The position numbers were made by a program, and so were the translations under genes. From an uncultured Pseudomonadota bacterium (lineage in GTDB: Bacteria > Pseudomonadota > Gammaproteobacteria > Methylococcales > Methylomonadaceae): a DNA stretch of 13,213 bases. The notes below the pieces were generated by a model, which was given only the letters and a program-made list of their open reading frames with translations, searched no databases and was not told the DNA's origin. The stretch is taken from assembly GCA_903953455.1 (NCBI GenBank), contig CAJBJW010000090.1, forward strand, positions 1 to 13,213, read 5' to 3'. Positions 5,722-13,212 of this stretch are shown piece by piece (positions within the stretch are counted from its first letter, which is position 1; every line of letters begins with the position of its first letter).

Positions 5722-7019
5722 GCGTCGTCTGCCAAGCGGAGGCCCATAAACTGCCATCGGCTATGAGGATAAAAAAAATTACGGTAGGTTTTACGAATAT
5801 GATGAACCGGTGTGGCACAAGACCCACCTCGAAGCACCAATTGATTGCACATAAATTTACCGTTGTATTCGCCTATCGCTCCTTCCTGCTGTCGGTAGCC
5901 GGGATAGGCTGAATAGGCGCTTTGCGTCCATTCCCAAACGTCGCCGCCCAATTGCATGAATCTATTACCGGGAGTTGCGGGTTGCGGATGAAAACGCCCC
6001 GTTTCTACGAAATTACCTAGCGTTAAATCTTCATCTGCGGCCGCATATTCCCATTCAGCTTCCCTCGGTAAGCGTTTGCCGGCCCACGTAGCATAAGCAT
6101 CCGCTTCAAAATAACTGATATGGCAGACCGGTTCGTCGGGCTCAATCGATTTTAAACCTTCTAGTGTAAAACATTGCCACGTCTTGTCGACTTGCTGCCA
6201 ATATAAAGGCGCTTTCCAGTGCTCTCTTTGAACGGTGGACCATCCGTCCGATAACCAGAGCAATGGCTTGTCATAACCGCCATCATCAATGAATTCGAGG
6301 TATTCCGCATTGGTCACCAAACGATTAGCGAGAAAAAAATCGTTTAATAGCACATGATGACAAGGCGATTCATTATCAAAACAAAACCCTTTTCCGTCAT
6401 GGCCGATGGCAATCTTGTTTCCCGTTAGCTTGATCCAATCCAACGCCACTGTCGAATTCTGTGCTGATGGGGCCTTATTATTGAGGTATGTCGGAAGCAA
6501 AGGGTTGTTTCCAAAAATATGCTTGATATCGGTCACCAGCAACTCCTGATGCTGCTGTTCGTGATTCAGTCCAAGCAGGATCAATTCCCGTATTTTCACG
6601 TTATCCCGATGGCAATCTAGGCTCGCTATCAACTCGCTCATCTGTTCATCAATATACGCAATATAGCTGTAAACCTCCGCAACTGAAGGCCGTGACAGCA
6701 AGCCTCGCTGCGCCCTTGGAAACGGTTTGCCGATTCCCTGGTAATAAGAATTGAAGAGGTCATTAAATTGAGGGTTAAACTGCCGGTAATACTTTAGATA
6801 AGGCGTAAGTATAAAAGTCTCGTAAAACCAGCTGACATGGGCAAGATGCCACTTGGGAGGGCTGACATCAGGCATAGTTTGGATGACATAATCCTCAATT
6901 AGAAGTGGTGCGCATAGCAGGGCACTTTGCCGGCGCACTTGAGAAAATGACTCACTCAAGGCGATAAGACTGGATGAGGCTTTTAGGCTTCGGCTCATGC
7001 TCTGGAATTCATCATTCAT
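5718..7019 (-). CDS. egtB: ergothioneine sulfoxide synthase EgtB
   Basis: Non-haem iron enzyme joining hercynine to a cysteine-containing thiol with O2 to form the sulfoxide precursor of ergothioneine. The 433 residues hold a DinB-like N-terminal domain (about 25-170) with the iron-ligand motifs WHLAH at 57-61 and HEQQH at 153-157, and a C-terminal FGE-sulfatase-type domain (about 195-431) with NAEYLEF, CHISYFEADAYATWAGKRLP, REAEWEYAA, GGDVWEWT and RGGSC followed by RKTYRNFF. There is no fused methyltransferase domain, unlike OvoA; EgtD is separate. Whether it uses cysteine or gamma-glutamylcysteine cannot be read by eye; no egtA or egtC is nearby, which favours cysteine. The ATG at 7019 has no clear Shine-Dalgarno; Met8 is an alternative start. 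Confidence 0.94.
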   Translation of the reverse strand: MNDEFQSMSRSLKASSSLIALSESFSQVRRQSALLCAPLLIEDYVIQTMPDVSPPKWHLAHVSWFYETFILTPYLKYYRQFNPQFNDLFNSYYQGIGKPFPRAQRGLLSRPSVAEVYSYIAYIDEQMSELIASLDCHRDNVKIRELILLGLNHEQQHQELLVTDIKHIFGNNPLLPTYLNNKAPSAQNSTVALDWIKLTGNKIAIGHDGKGFCFDNESPCHHVLLNDFFLANRLVTNAEYLEFIDDGGYDKPLLWLSDGWSTVQREHWKAPLYWQQVDKTWQCFTLEGLKSIEPDEPVCHISYFEADAYATWAGKRLPREAEWEYAAADEDLTLGNFVETGRFHPQPATPGNRFMQLGGDVWEWTQSAYSAYPGYRQQEGAIGEYNGKFMCNQLVLRGGSCATPVHHIRKTYRNFFYPHSRWQFMGLRLADDA

Positions 7020-7056
7020 AGAAAGCCATTGGCCAATAGTTGGTTAACTCGCCGAT

Positions 7057-7338
7057 TCATTGACTGAACTCTACGCCATGCCAGAAAGCAACATAATTTC
7101 TAATGTTTAATGCCTCCTGTTTCGGTTCGGGATAATACCATGCCGCATCGTTATTGATCGAGTCGTCAATCACAATGTCGTAATAACTTGCCATGCCTTT
7201 CCATGAGCAAGTGGTGTGCGTACTGCTGTCACGCAGAAACTGTGTCATTACGGATCCGGGTGGAAAATAATAATTTCCCTCAAGTTTCACCGTTTCATTG
7301 CTCTCGGCAATGACAGTATTATTCCAGATAGCTTTCAT
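7057..7338 (-). CDS. DUF427 domain protein
   Basis: A complete 93-residue single-domain DUF427 protein. The family hallmark is clear: an N-terminal strand MKAIWNNTVIAES, LEGNYYFPP, then T-C-S-W-K-G-M-A-S-Y-Y-D at about 43-54, and a C-terminal AAWYYPEPKQEA followed by IRNYVAFWHGVEF. Its biochemical function is unknown; the WKG-x-AxY core forms a beta-rich pocket. It has GGAG about 9 bases before ATG and its own candidate promoter. It is 37 bases upstream of egtB on the same strand, so co-transcription is likely; DUF427 genes are often seen near photolyases and ergothioneine genes in proteobacteria, but no role in that pathway is proven. Confidence 0.9.
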   Translation of the reverse strand: MKAIWNNTVIAESNETVKLEGNYYFPPGSVMTQFLRDSSTHTTCSWKGMASYYDIVIDDSINNDAAWYYPEPKQEALNIRNYVAFWHGVEFSQ

Positions 7339-7362
7339 TGTTCATGCTCCACCGCTGTTGAC

Positions 7363-7390
7363 AACATAGTAAAAATAACCGCTGTATCAA
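7363..7390 (-). promoter_or_regulatory. candidate sigma-70 promoter for DUF427-egtB-egtD
   Basis: On the minus strand TTGATA (7385-7390), a 16-base spacer and TATGTT (7363-7368) lie 25 bases before the DUF427 ATG, leaving room for a short leader with the GGAG. It would allow expression separate from the upstream photolyase gene, whose stop is 98 bases away. Confidence 0.35.
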
Positions 7391-7436
7391 AACGGTTTCA
7401 AAAATTATCGTCACTTGAAAAATCCTCACAATACAT

Positions 7437-8777
7437 TCACTCGATAAAATGAGGCCAATCGGCAGCGTCGACAGAATCTAGGGGCAAATTTTGAACAAGG
7501 CCTTGCCATTTGTTAATAAATCGTTCTTCCGGATCGAATTGCTGAATTTGTTTGTCCAGATCGAAATGCCTTTTGCCGCGAGGATCAGCGCCAACGCCTG
7601 CCAGATATTGCCAGTTGCCCCAGTTGGAAGCTACATCATAATCCAGCAGTTGCTGCTCAAAATAGGCCGCCCCATAACGCCAGTCGACGGCTAATTCGTT
7701 GACAAGGCAACTGGCGACGATCTGACGGCCACGATTGGAAATAAAACCACTGGCATTAAGTTGTTTCATGCATGCATTTACCAGTGGATAGGGGGTGTTG
7801 CCTAGGCACCATTTCCGGTAGCGCTCGGGGTAAAAACTCGTTAAGGGCCTTTGTTGCTTGATACCATTAAAAGCGAACAGATGTTTGCCATAGCGATGAG
7901 CATACCATTGAAAATAATCGCGCCATAATAATTCTAAAAATAGCCAGAAGGTTGATTCGTTCGCACCGACTTTCTGTTCGTAGTTTTTTAAATTAAAATA
8001 AATTTGCCGAACCGAGAGATTGCCGTTAGCCAGCCAGGGCGAAAATTTGCTTGAATTTTCCCAGCCCTCCAGTTCATTGCGCCGTTCTTTGTAGTGACTT
8101 GCACAATCGGTAGCAAAATAATCCGTTAGTTGCTTTAATCCCGCTGTTTCCCCGCCATGAAAAACAATTTCTTGCTCGGATTCAGAAGTTAATTTTAAAC
8201 AGTTCGGAAAATTTCTTAACCAATCCATTTGCGAAGCCGGGCTGGATGGGAGAAAATCGGGCGCTGGCATAGGTTTGTCGACCGTCAATTGCATAACGGT
8301 ATTTTTAAACTCAGTATACGTATTAGGTAATTTTTCCAAGGCAAAAGGTAATTGATCTAGGCGATACAAACTATGGCTGTCTGCTTCGACAAACTGTACT
8401 AATGGCAAATATTTTCGCAGGACTAGCCACTGCTGATTTTCATAGTATCCAGTATGGCGGCTACGATAAATAAATGAGACTTTATGTTCACTCGCCAGAT
8501 TGCTGATAGCTTTGACGGGGGATTCATAACAAACCAGAAGATGCTGACCCAATTGATGTAATTGCTTGTCTAAGTCTAGCAGTGATTCTCTTAAAAAGTG
8601 CCAACGATTCGCTGACATCGTTCCCAAACTATACCGATTCGGCAACAGCCACTGCGGATCGAGACAATAAATACAGAGCAAATCATCAACTTCAGAGGCC
8701 GCTTTTAACAAATTGGTATTATCGTGAACACGCAAGTCATTAACAAACCAGTAGAGCCCAACGTTACGCATAGTCAT
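7437..8777 (-). CDS. DASH-type cryptochrome / deoxyribodipyrimidine photolyase
   Basis: FAD-dependent blue-light enzyme of the photolyase/cryptochrome superfamily; Cry-DASH members repair cyclobutane pyrimidine dimers, mainly in single-stranded DNA, with an MTHF antenna. The 446 residues show the N-terminal alpha/beta domain (LYWFVNDLRVHDN; the usual Arg of WFRNDLR is Val) and the FAD domain: KFSPWLANGNLS about 244-255, ELLWRDYF about 282-289, SNRGRQIVAS about 347-356, DWRYGA, and SNWGNWQYLAGVGADPR at about 384-400, which is diagnostic for DASH. Trp366 and Trp389 match two of the electron-transfer tryptophans. The ATG at 8777 is chosen because AGGA lies 4 bases upstream; TTG 8780 is too close and ATG 8771 is possible. 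It heads the minus-strand block ending in egtD. DASH subtype fairly sure. Confidence 0.93.
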   Translation of the reverse strand: MTMRNVGLYWFVNDLRVHDNTNLLKAASEVDDLLCIYCLDPQWLLPNRYSLGTMSANRWHFLRESLLDLDKQLHQLGQHLLVCYESPVKAISNLASEHKVSFIYRSRHTGYYENQQWLVLRKYLPLVQFVEADSHSLYRLDQLPFALEKLPNTYTEFKNTVMQLTVDKPMPAPDFLPSSPASQMDWLRNFPNCLKLTSESEQEIVFHGGETAGLKQLTDYFATDCASHYKERRNELEGWENSSKFSPWLANGNLSVRQIYFNLKNYEQKVGANESTFWLFLELLWRDYFQWYAHRYGKHLFAFNGIKQQRPLTSFYPERYRKWCLGNTPYPLVNACMKQLNASGFISNRGRQIVASCLVNELAVDWRYGAAYFEQQLLDYDVASNWGNWQYLAGVGADPRGKRHFDLDKQIQQFDPEERFINKWQGLVQNLPLDSVDAADWPHFIE

Positions 8778-8809
8778 CAAATCCTTACACGAAGAAATAA
8801 GGGTAACTC

Positions 8810-8839
8810 ATTAAAAAAGCCCAACTTTTTTGTCATCAA
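8810..8839 (-). terminator. A/T hairpin between the peroxidase and photolyase genes
   Basis: AAAAAAG (8813-8819) and CTTTTTT (8825-8831) pair around a CCCAA loop, giving a symmetric hairpin with a T-run on either strand. It could end the peroxidase transcript. The same bases can be read as a minus-strand promoter for the photolyase (TTGATG 8834-8839, 18-base spacer, TTTAAT 8810-8815). The two readings cannot be separated by eye. Confidence 0.35.
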
Positions 8840-8887
8840 ATACCGCTGGCAGATATCAAATAGCCAGCAAGATGCTAATGTTTAAAG

Positions 8888-9430
8888 TTATTTTTGGCTT
8901 AATAGTGAGCTTATTTTGGAATCCAGTTGTTCGGGAGTGACATTACTGGCAAACGCTTCAACAGATGCGCCATCACGACCGATCAGATATTTATTAAAAT
9001 TCCATTCTGGCGCATGGCCTGTGGTTTTAATCAGTTTTTGAAAAAATGCATTCGCCGCCAGCCCTTTAACTACGCTTTTTTCCATCATCGGGAAAGTCAC
9101 CCCGTAGTTGATATAACAGACATTGGCGGTTTTTTCCGCTTCAGCAAACTCCTGATTGAAATCATTGGAGGGAAAGCCGACCACCACCAGACCCTTGTCT
9201 TTATATTTTTGATAAAGTGCTTCTAGGCCTTTAAATTGTGGGGTATAGCCGCAATTGCTGGCAGTATTGACTGCCAAAATCACCTTGCTACGAAATGCTT
9301 GGCAAAAATCAAGCTCTTCGCTGGATCTTAATTTGCTCATTTTATAATTAAGCAAATCAGAGCAAGGCTCTGCTCCGGTTGCTGAAACAGAAAATAACAA
9401 CATACTCACCAATAAAGTTAGAATATTCAT
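8888..9430 (-). CDS. exported glutathione peroxidase-family protein
   Basis: Thiol peroxidase of the GPx family, reducing peroxides; many bacterial members use thioredoxin rather than glutathione. From ATG 9430 there are 180 residues: a signal peptide at 1-20 (MNILTLLVSMLLFSVSATGA), so periplasmic, then the GPx fold. Peroxidatic Cys60 lies in NTASNCGYTPQF, with Gln93, Trp143 and Asn144 (EWNFNKYL) completing the catalytic tetrad. Cys105 in VCYINYGVTFP matches the resolving Cys of two-cysteine GPx enzymes. The usual FPCNQF Cys is Ser (FPSNDF). Two further cysteines (23, 43) lie early in the mature protein. AAGGTG precedes this ATG; the longer frame up to 9496 has no such site and would spoil the signal peptide. 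It is 110 bases upstream of the photolyase gene. Confidence 0.92.
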   Translation of the reverse strand: MNILTLLVSMLLFSVSATGAEPCSDLLNYKMSKLRSSEELDFCQAFRSKVILAVNTASNCGYTPQFKGLEALYQKYKDKGLVVVGFPSNDFNQEFAEAEKTANVCYINYGVTFPMMEKSVVKGLAANAFFQKLIKTTGHAPEWNFNKYLIGRDGASVEAFASNVTPEQLDSKISSLLSQK

Positions 9431-9495
9431 GCTGTGCACCTTTAAATAATTAATTGAAATGAGTAGCGACTGGAGTATAGTTTGCCTGAAGGTCA

Positions 9496-9525
9496 TATAT
9501 AAAAGTAGAATTACATAAAAAGCAA
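9496..9525 (-). promoter_or_regulatory. candidate promoter for the peroxidase gene
   Basis: On the minus strand TTGCTT (9520-9525), an 18-base spacer and TATATA (9496-9501) lie about 65 bases before the ATG at 9430. Both boxes are moderate matches in AT-rich sequence. Confidence 0.3.
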
Positions 9526-9856
9526 GCTTTTGTTTGACTGAGATTCTGGCTAGTGATGATTTTCATCCGTTTTGCAAGTTGCTCAGTTAAGTGGCATTAC
9601 CTTCAGTAACAGAACTTTCTAGGCAATGATTAACAATATATTACGAAAATAATTCAATCGTCTTTCGGGTCGATCAAAACCTTGAATAATCAATTGCTCT
9701 GTTTGCAGTGTTACATCAAGCGAAACCACCAGCCAATACATTACTCAACAGGGTTGATTCACCGAACATGCAAATACATTCTTTGGTTGCTTAACTTATT
9801 GTTATGTCTACAATACAATATAAAATCAATTTCAATCACTGAACAAGTCTTGCTTG

Positions 9857-9871
9857 TAACAATAATTGTTA
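9857..9871. promoter_or_regulatory. 15-bp palindrome TAACAAT-A-ATTGTTA
   Basis: Perfect 7-bp arms around a single A, 48 bases before the lyase ATG, placed where a repressor or activator could act on its promoter. No regulator gene is nearby. A 7-bp A/T-rich dyad can be chance. Confidence 0.3.
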
Positions 9872-9919
9872 TTATGGCGATTCATTTTTTACCGATTATG
9901 AACAACTTAATGAGATAAA

Positions 9920-11089
9920 ATGATCCACTACGATTTCGATCTACCTTATGAACGAAGGGGAACAGATAGCGAAAAGTGGAAGGCTTTTGGAAACGAAGTA
10001 TTACCCTTGTGGCTGGCAGACATGGATTTTCCTGCGCCACCAGCGGTATTGGAGGCACTTCATGAAAGAGTTGCACATGGCATTTTTGGTTATGGTGGGG
10101 TCACTGCTGAATTATCTGAGGCAATTTGTCATAGGTTGTGGGAATACTATCACTGGACAGTCACACCAGATCAACTATTATTCCTTCCAGGTCTAGTGAG
10201 TGGTCTGAACATAAGCTGTAGGGCGGTCTGTCCCCCTGGCGCAGGGGTGCTTGTTCAAACACCAATCTATCCACCGTTTCTCAGTGCGCCTGTTATCCAA
10301 GGGTTACATCTCAATATAGCTGAGTTATTAGTGACCCGCTTCAAGCAAGGGTTACATTATTCAATAGACTACAATGCTTTTGAAGCTGCCATACAATCCC
10401 ACACTCGGCTGTTTATGTTATGCAATCCTCATAATCCTGTTGGTCGTTGTTACACCCGCGAGGAATTGATTAACCTCGCAGAAATTTGTACACGTAACGA
10501 TTTAATTATCTGTGCAGATGAAATACACTGTGATTTGTTGTTAGACAATTCCAGTCATTTACCTATCGCCTCCTTATCTCCTGAGATAGCCAAACGTTGC
10601 ATTACACTTATGGCACCCAGTAAAACATTTAACATTGCTGGACTTTATTGCGGGTTTGCTATTATTCAAAATCCATCCTTGCGAAAGCGATATCAACTGG
10701 CTGCTCAAGGGATTGTGCCTGAGGTAAATTTACTTGGCTTTACTGCTGCCCTTGCAGCCTATAAAAATGGCGAAACTTGGCATAAAGAATTAATGGTATA
10801 TCTGAATGGCAATCGAAATTTTTTCACTGATTATGTGCAAGAACATTTGCCTATGCTGTCTACCACAATTCCAGAGGGTACTTTTTTAGCCTGGCTAGAT
10901 TGCAGCGCAACGGGCATCATTGGAAATCAACACGACTTTTTCTTGAACCAAGCAAAAGTAGCGCTAAATGATGGACAAAGATTCGGTCAGGGTGGCAATG
11001 ATTTTGTCCGGCTAAATTTTGGTTGTTCACGCTCAACATTGACTCAAGCATTAATGCAGATGAAATTTGCTTTAGCTACCTTAAATTAA
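9920..11089 (+). CDS. patB: PatB/MalY-type PLP-dependent C-S beta-lyase
   Basis: Fold-type I PLP enzyme of the MalY/PatB group, which cleaves the C-S bond of cystathionine and other cysteine conjugates to pyruvate, ammonia and a thiol. The 389 residues match the family. Signatures: PLWLADMDF at 29-37, GIFGYGG at 54-60, TPIYPPF at 114-120, NPHNPVGR at 169-176, ADEIHCDL at 199-206 (Asp200 binds the pyridine nitrogen), the PLP lysine Lys235 in APSKTFNIAGL, GTFLAWLD at 320-327 and the carboxylate-binding Arg in RLNFGCSR. MalY also represses the maltose regulon in E. coli, but nothing here points to that. The ATG at 9920 follows a weak GAGA. It is divergent from the peroxidase and may be linked to the ergothioneine genes. 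Family sure, substrate unknown. Confidence 0.92.
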   Translation: MIHYDFDLPYERRGTDSEKWKAFGNEVLPLWLADMDFPAPPAVLEALHERVAHGIFGYGGVTAELSEAICHRLWEYYHWTVTPDQLLFLPGLVSGLNISCRAVCPPGAGVLVQTPIYPPFLSAPVIQGLHLNIAELLVTRFKQGLHYSIDYNAFEAAIQSHTRLFMLCNPHNPVGRCYTREELINLAEICTRNDLIICADEIHCDLLLDNSSHLPIASLSPEIAKRCITLMAPSKTFNIAGLYCGFAIIQNPSLRKRYQLAAQGIVPEVNLLGFTAALAAYKNGETWHKELMVYLNGNRNFFTDYVQEHLPMLSTTIPEGTFLAWLDCSATGIIGNQHDFFLNQAKVALNDGQRFGQGGNDFVRLNFGCSRSTLTQALMQMKFALATLN

Positions 11090-11122
11090 CGCTATTCGCA
11101 AAAAATTTAAAACAACACATGT

Positions 11123-11346
11123 GAAAATACTATTCGCCCGATTGCTTTAGGCAAAAAGAATTGGCTCTTTATGGGCTCTGAGCGGGCAGAAAAGCGCGCA
11201 GCTGCTATTCAATCGCAAAACTCAACGGACTCAATCCCACTCAATGGCTCAATGAGACACTCGAAAAACTACCCACTTGGCCTTATAGTCGCATCGATGA
11301 ACTCCTGCCTCTTTCCCCCGACGCTCTACAGAAATTAAAACACTAA
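11123..11346 (+). pseudogene. IS66-family transposase, frameshifted 3' end
   Basis: Only the last 70 or so residues remain. The first frame reads ENTIRPIALGKKNWLFMGS then ERAEKRAAAIQS, the highly conserved ENxIRP...KNWLF region near the C-terminus of IS66 TnpC. At about 11215 the frame changes and continues AKLNGLNPTQWLNETLEKLP, then TWPYSRIDELLPLSP and a TAA at 11344. The missing residues between IQS and AKLNG (usually L-I-x-T or similar) point to a small deletion of 3n+1 bases. The 5' part of the gene and tnpA/tnpB are absent; malY ends 36 bases before. The remnant cannot be active. Confidence 0.88.
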
Positions 11347-11365
11347 ATTCATTTGTCTTGGAATG

Positions 11366-11398
11366 GGGTCATGCCGGGCGCTTACAAAACGCCGGCAT
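11366..11398. mobile_element. IS66 right terminal repeat within a GC-rich hairpin
   Basis: Twenty bases after the transposase stop the DNA reads ATGCCGGGCGCTTAC, ending at 11385; its complement starts GTAAGCGCCCGG, the typical IS66 terminus. Immediately beyond lies CGCCGGCAT (11390-11398), complementary to ATGCCGGGCG with one bulge, so a strong stem encloses the element end. The hairpin could also stop transcription between the convergent lyase and kup genes, although no T-run follows. Confidence 0.65.
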
Positions 11399-11514
11399 TC
11401 CGCTAATAATCAAATGTCGCCTGCTAACTTCGAATCTTTTCGAAATGTTGCTTAACTTTCGTGTCCTGTTTTCTGTTGACGGATCAATATGGCTTGTATC
11501 CATTTGATTAGTAA

Positions 11515-13212
11515 TTAAAGTTCAACACGCACACCCAATTCAAGAACCTTTTCAACAGGTACTTTAAAGAAGTTAATGGAGCTGCTCGCGTTGTGGAATA
11601 AAAATAAAAATAATCCGCGACGCCATACAGGCATTTTACTGCGATTTTTGAAACTAATGTGTTCACTTCCCATGAAGAACGATACATCATCACCTGTTAA
11701 ATCTAATCCTTCTTTCGCAGCTAAACTCAAAGAATGTCTTACGTCTGGACTTTCTTTGAAACCAAAATAGAGTTTCATGCGATAGAACTGACCCTGACTG
11801 CCAAAACGTTTAATTTTAATGTGTTGGTTATCACGACTTACATAAGGTTCTTCAATAGTCACAATCGTTAATACAACAATGCGTTCATGCACAACGTGGT
11901 TATGCTCTAAATTATTGATTAAAACTTGTGGAATACCATGCAAACTGCGAGCTAAATAAACAGCGGTGCCTTTAACGGTAGCCAATTCACGAACTGCAAT
12001 TTTTTCTTCCAAATCTTCAAAAAGCACTTTCTTTTCATCGATAGCTTGCGCAAGAAATGCGCGTCCTTTTATCCATGTTGTCATCAGTAAAAATAGGCAA
12101 CCACCTACAACCAAAGGCAACCAACCACCAGATAGAATTTTTAAGCTATTAGAAGACAGAAATACCGAATCTACCAGCATAAAAAGTGTTAAGAATGAAA
12201 AACTAATAATGCGATTCCAATGCCATAGCGCATGAAGCACAATAAATGACAAAATTGTGTCAATCATCATGGTGCCTGTCACAGCAATACCGTAAGCGGA
12301 GGCTAAATTTGATGAAGATTCAAATCCGATTACCAATACAAATACAGAGAACATCAACATCCAATTGACAGCTGGGATATAGATTTGTCCAATTTCACTG
12401 TCTGAAGTATGTTGAATATTCATACGTGGACAGTAACCCAATTGAATAGCCTGTTTTGTAATTGAGAAAGCGCCTGAAATTACCGCTTGCGATGCAATAA
12501 CGGTAGCAAAGGTAGACAATACAAGCATGGGGTAGAGCATCCACGATGGTGCTAACAAATAGAACGGATTTTCAATTGCTTCGGGATGTTGAAGCAGTAA
12601 TGCCCCTTGTCCAAAATAATTACAAAGCAATGCGGGGAAAACAAAACCAAACCACGCATAACGAATGGGTTTAAGTCCAAAATGCCCCATATCCGCATAA
12701 AGCGCTTCTGCTCCTGTCATAACAAGAACAACGGATCCCATAATCAAAAACCCCTTTACGCCCAATTCACTAAGTAAATGAATGCCGTAATAGGGATTGA
12801 TTGCCATGAGTACATGAGGTTGCTCAATAATTTGATTCACACCCAATGTGGCTAATGTTAAAAACCAGACAACCATAACAGGTGCAAATATTTTACCTAC
12901 CTTACCTGTACCACGCGCTTGAATAAAAAATAGCAGAGCTAATACGCTGAGCGTAATAGGAATAATAAAATGTTCGAGTTGTGGGGCAACAACCTCTAAT
13001 CCTTCAACCGCACTAAGAACTGAAATAGCAGGGGTAATTACACTATCACCATAAAACAAGGTAGCACCCAAAAGACCCATCATAATGATGATATTTCGTT
13101 TTTTTGGATTATCTTTTGCTGTCATTGAGGCAAGTGCGGTCAGAGCCATAACACCGCCTTCACCTCTATTGTTTGCTCTCATGATAATTACAGCATATTT
13201 GAGTGCAACCAC
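11515..13212 (-). CDS. kup: low-affinity potassium uptake protein Kup, N-terminus beyond window
   Basis: Inner-membrane K+/H+ symporter of the KUP/HAK/KT family. The 565 visible codons run to the right edge of the window; family members have about 620-630 residues, so the first 60 or so (with the GVVFGDIGTSPLYAL motif) are outside and the true start is not visible. Seen are KYAVIIMRANNRGEGGVMAL, the LFYGDSVITPAISVLSAVEGL signature, ten further hydrophobic segments up to about residue 390 (for example GGWLPLVVGGCLFLLMTTWI), and a hydrophilic C-terminal domain of about 165 residues ending PVEKVLELGVRVEL, typical of bacterial Kup. It is convergent with the lyase and IS66 remnant. No damage is visible in this part. 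Confidence 0.94.
   Translation of the reverse strand: MVALKYAVIIMRANNRGEGGVMALTALASMTAKDNPKKRNIIIMMGLLGATLFYGDSVITPAISVLSAVEGLEVVAPQLEHFIIPITLSVLALLFFIQARGTGKVGKIFAPVMVVWFLTLATLGVNQIIEQPHVLMAINPYYGIHLLSELGVKGFLIMGSVVLVMTGAEALYADMGHFGLKPIRYAWFGFVFPALLCNYFGQGALLLQHPEAIENPFYLLAPSWMLYPMLVLSTFATVIASQAVISGAFSITKQAIQLGYCPRMNIQHTSDSEIGQIYIPAVNWMLMFSVFVLVIGFESSSNLASAYGIAVTGTMMIDTILSFIVLHALWHWNRIISFSFLTLFMLVDSVFLSSNSLKILSGGWLPLVVGGCLFLLMTTWIKGRAFLAQAIDEKKVLFEDLEEKIAVRELATVKGTAVYLARSLHGIPQVLINNLEHNHVVHERIVVLTIVTIEEPYVSRDNQHIKIKRFGSQGQFYRMKLYFGFKESPDVRHSLSLAAKEGLDLTGDDVSFFMGSEHISFKNRSKMPVWRRGLFLFLFHNASSSINFFKVPVEKVLELGVRVEL

Larger units (their letters stand above)
9431..9919. other. intergenic stretch between divergent peroxidase and C-S lyase genes
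   Basis: About 490 bases separate the two divergent genes. It must hold both promoters. A TTG-started frame (9682-9918, 78 codons, hydrophobic second half) ends one base before the lyase ATG, but it lacks a ribosome site and is doubtful. The only other signal I see is the TAACAAT dyad at 9857-9871. Confidence 0.5.

Noticed and set aside
5722..5757. Longer egtD starting at 5757
   Set aside because: It would add an Arg-rich tail inside egtB beyond the family's length; the 4-base ATGA overlap at 5721 is the usual arrangement.
9431..9496. Longer peroxidase starting at 9496
   Set aside because: It would put 22 extra residues before a clear signal peptide and lacks the AAGGTG site found at 9430.
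9682..9918. TTG-started 78-codon frame ending one base before the lyase gene
   Set aside because: No ribosome site, non-ATG start and low-complexity hydrophobic composition typical of AT-rich DNA; kept only as a remark under the intergenic stretch.
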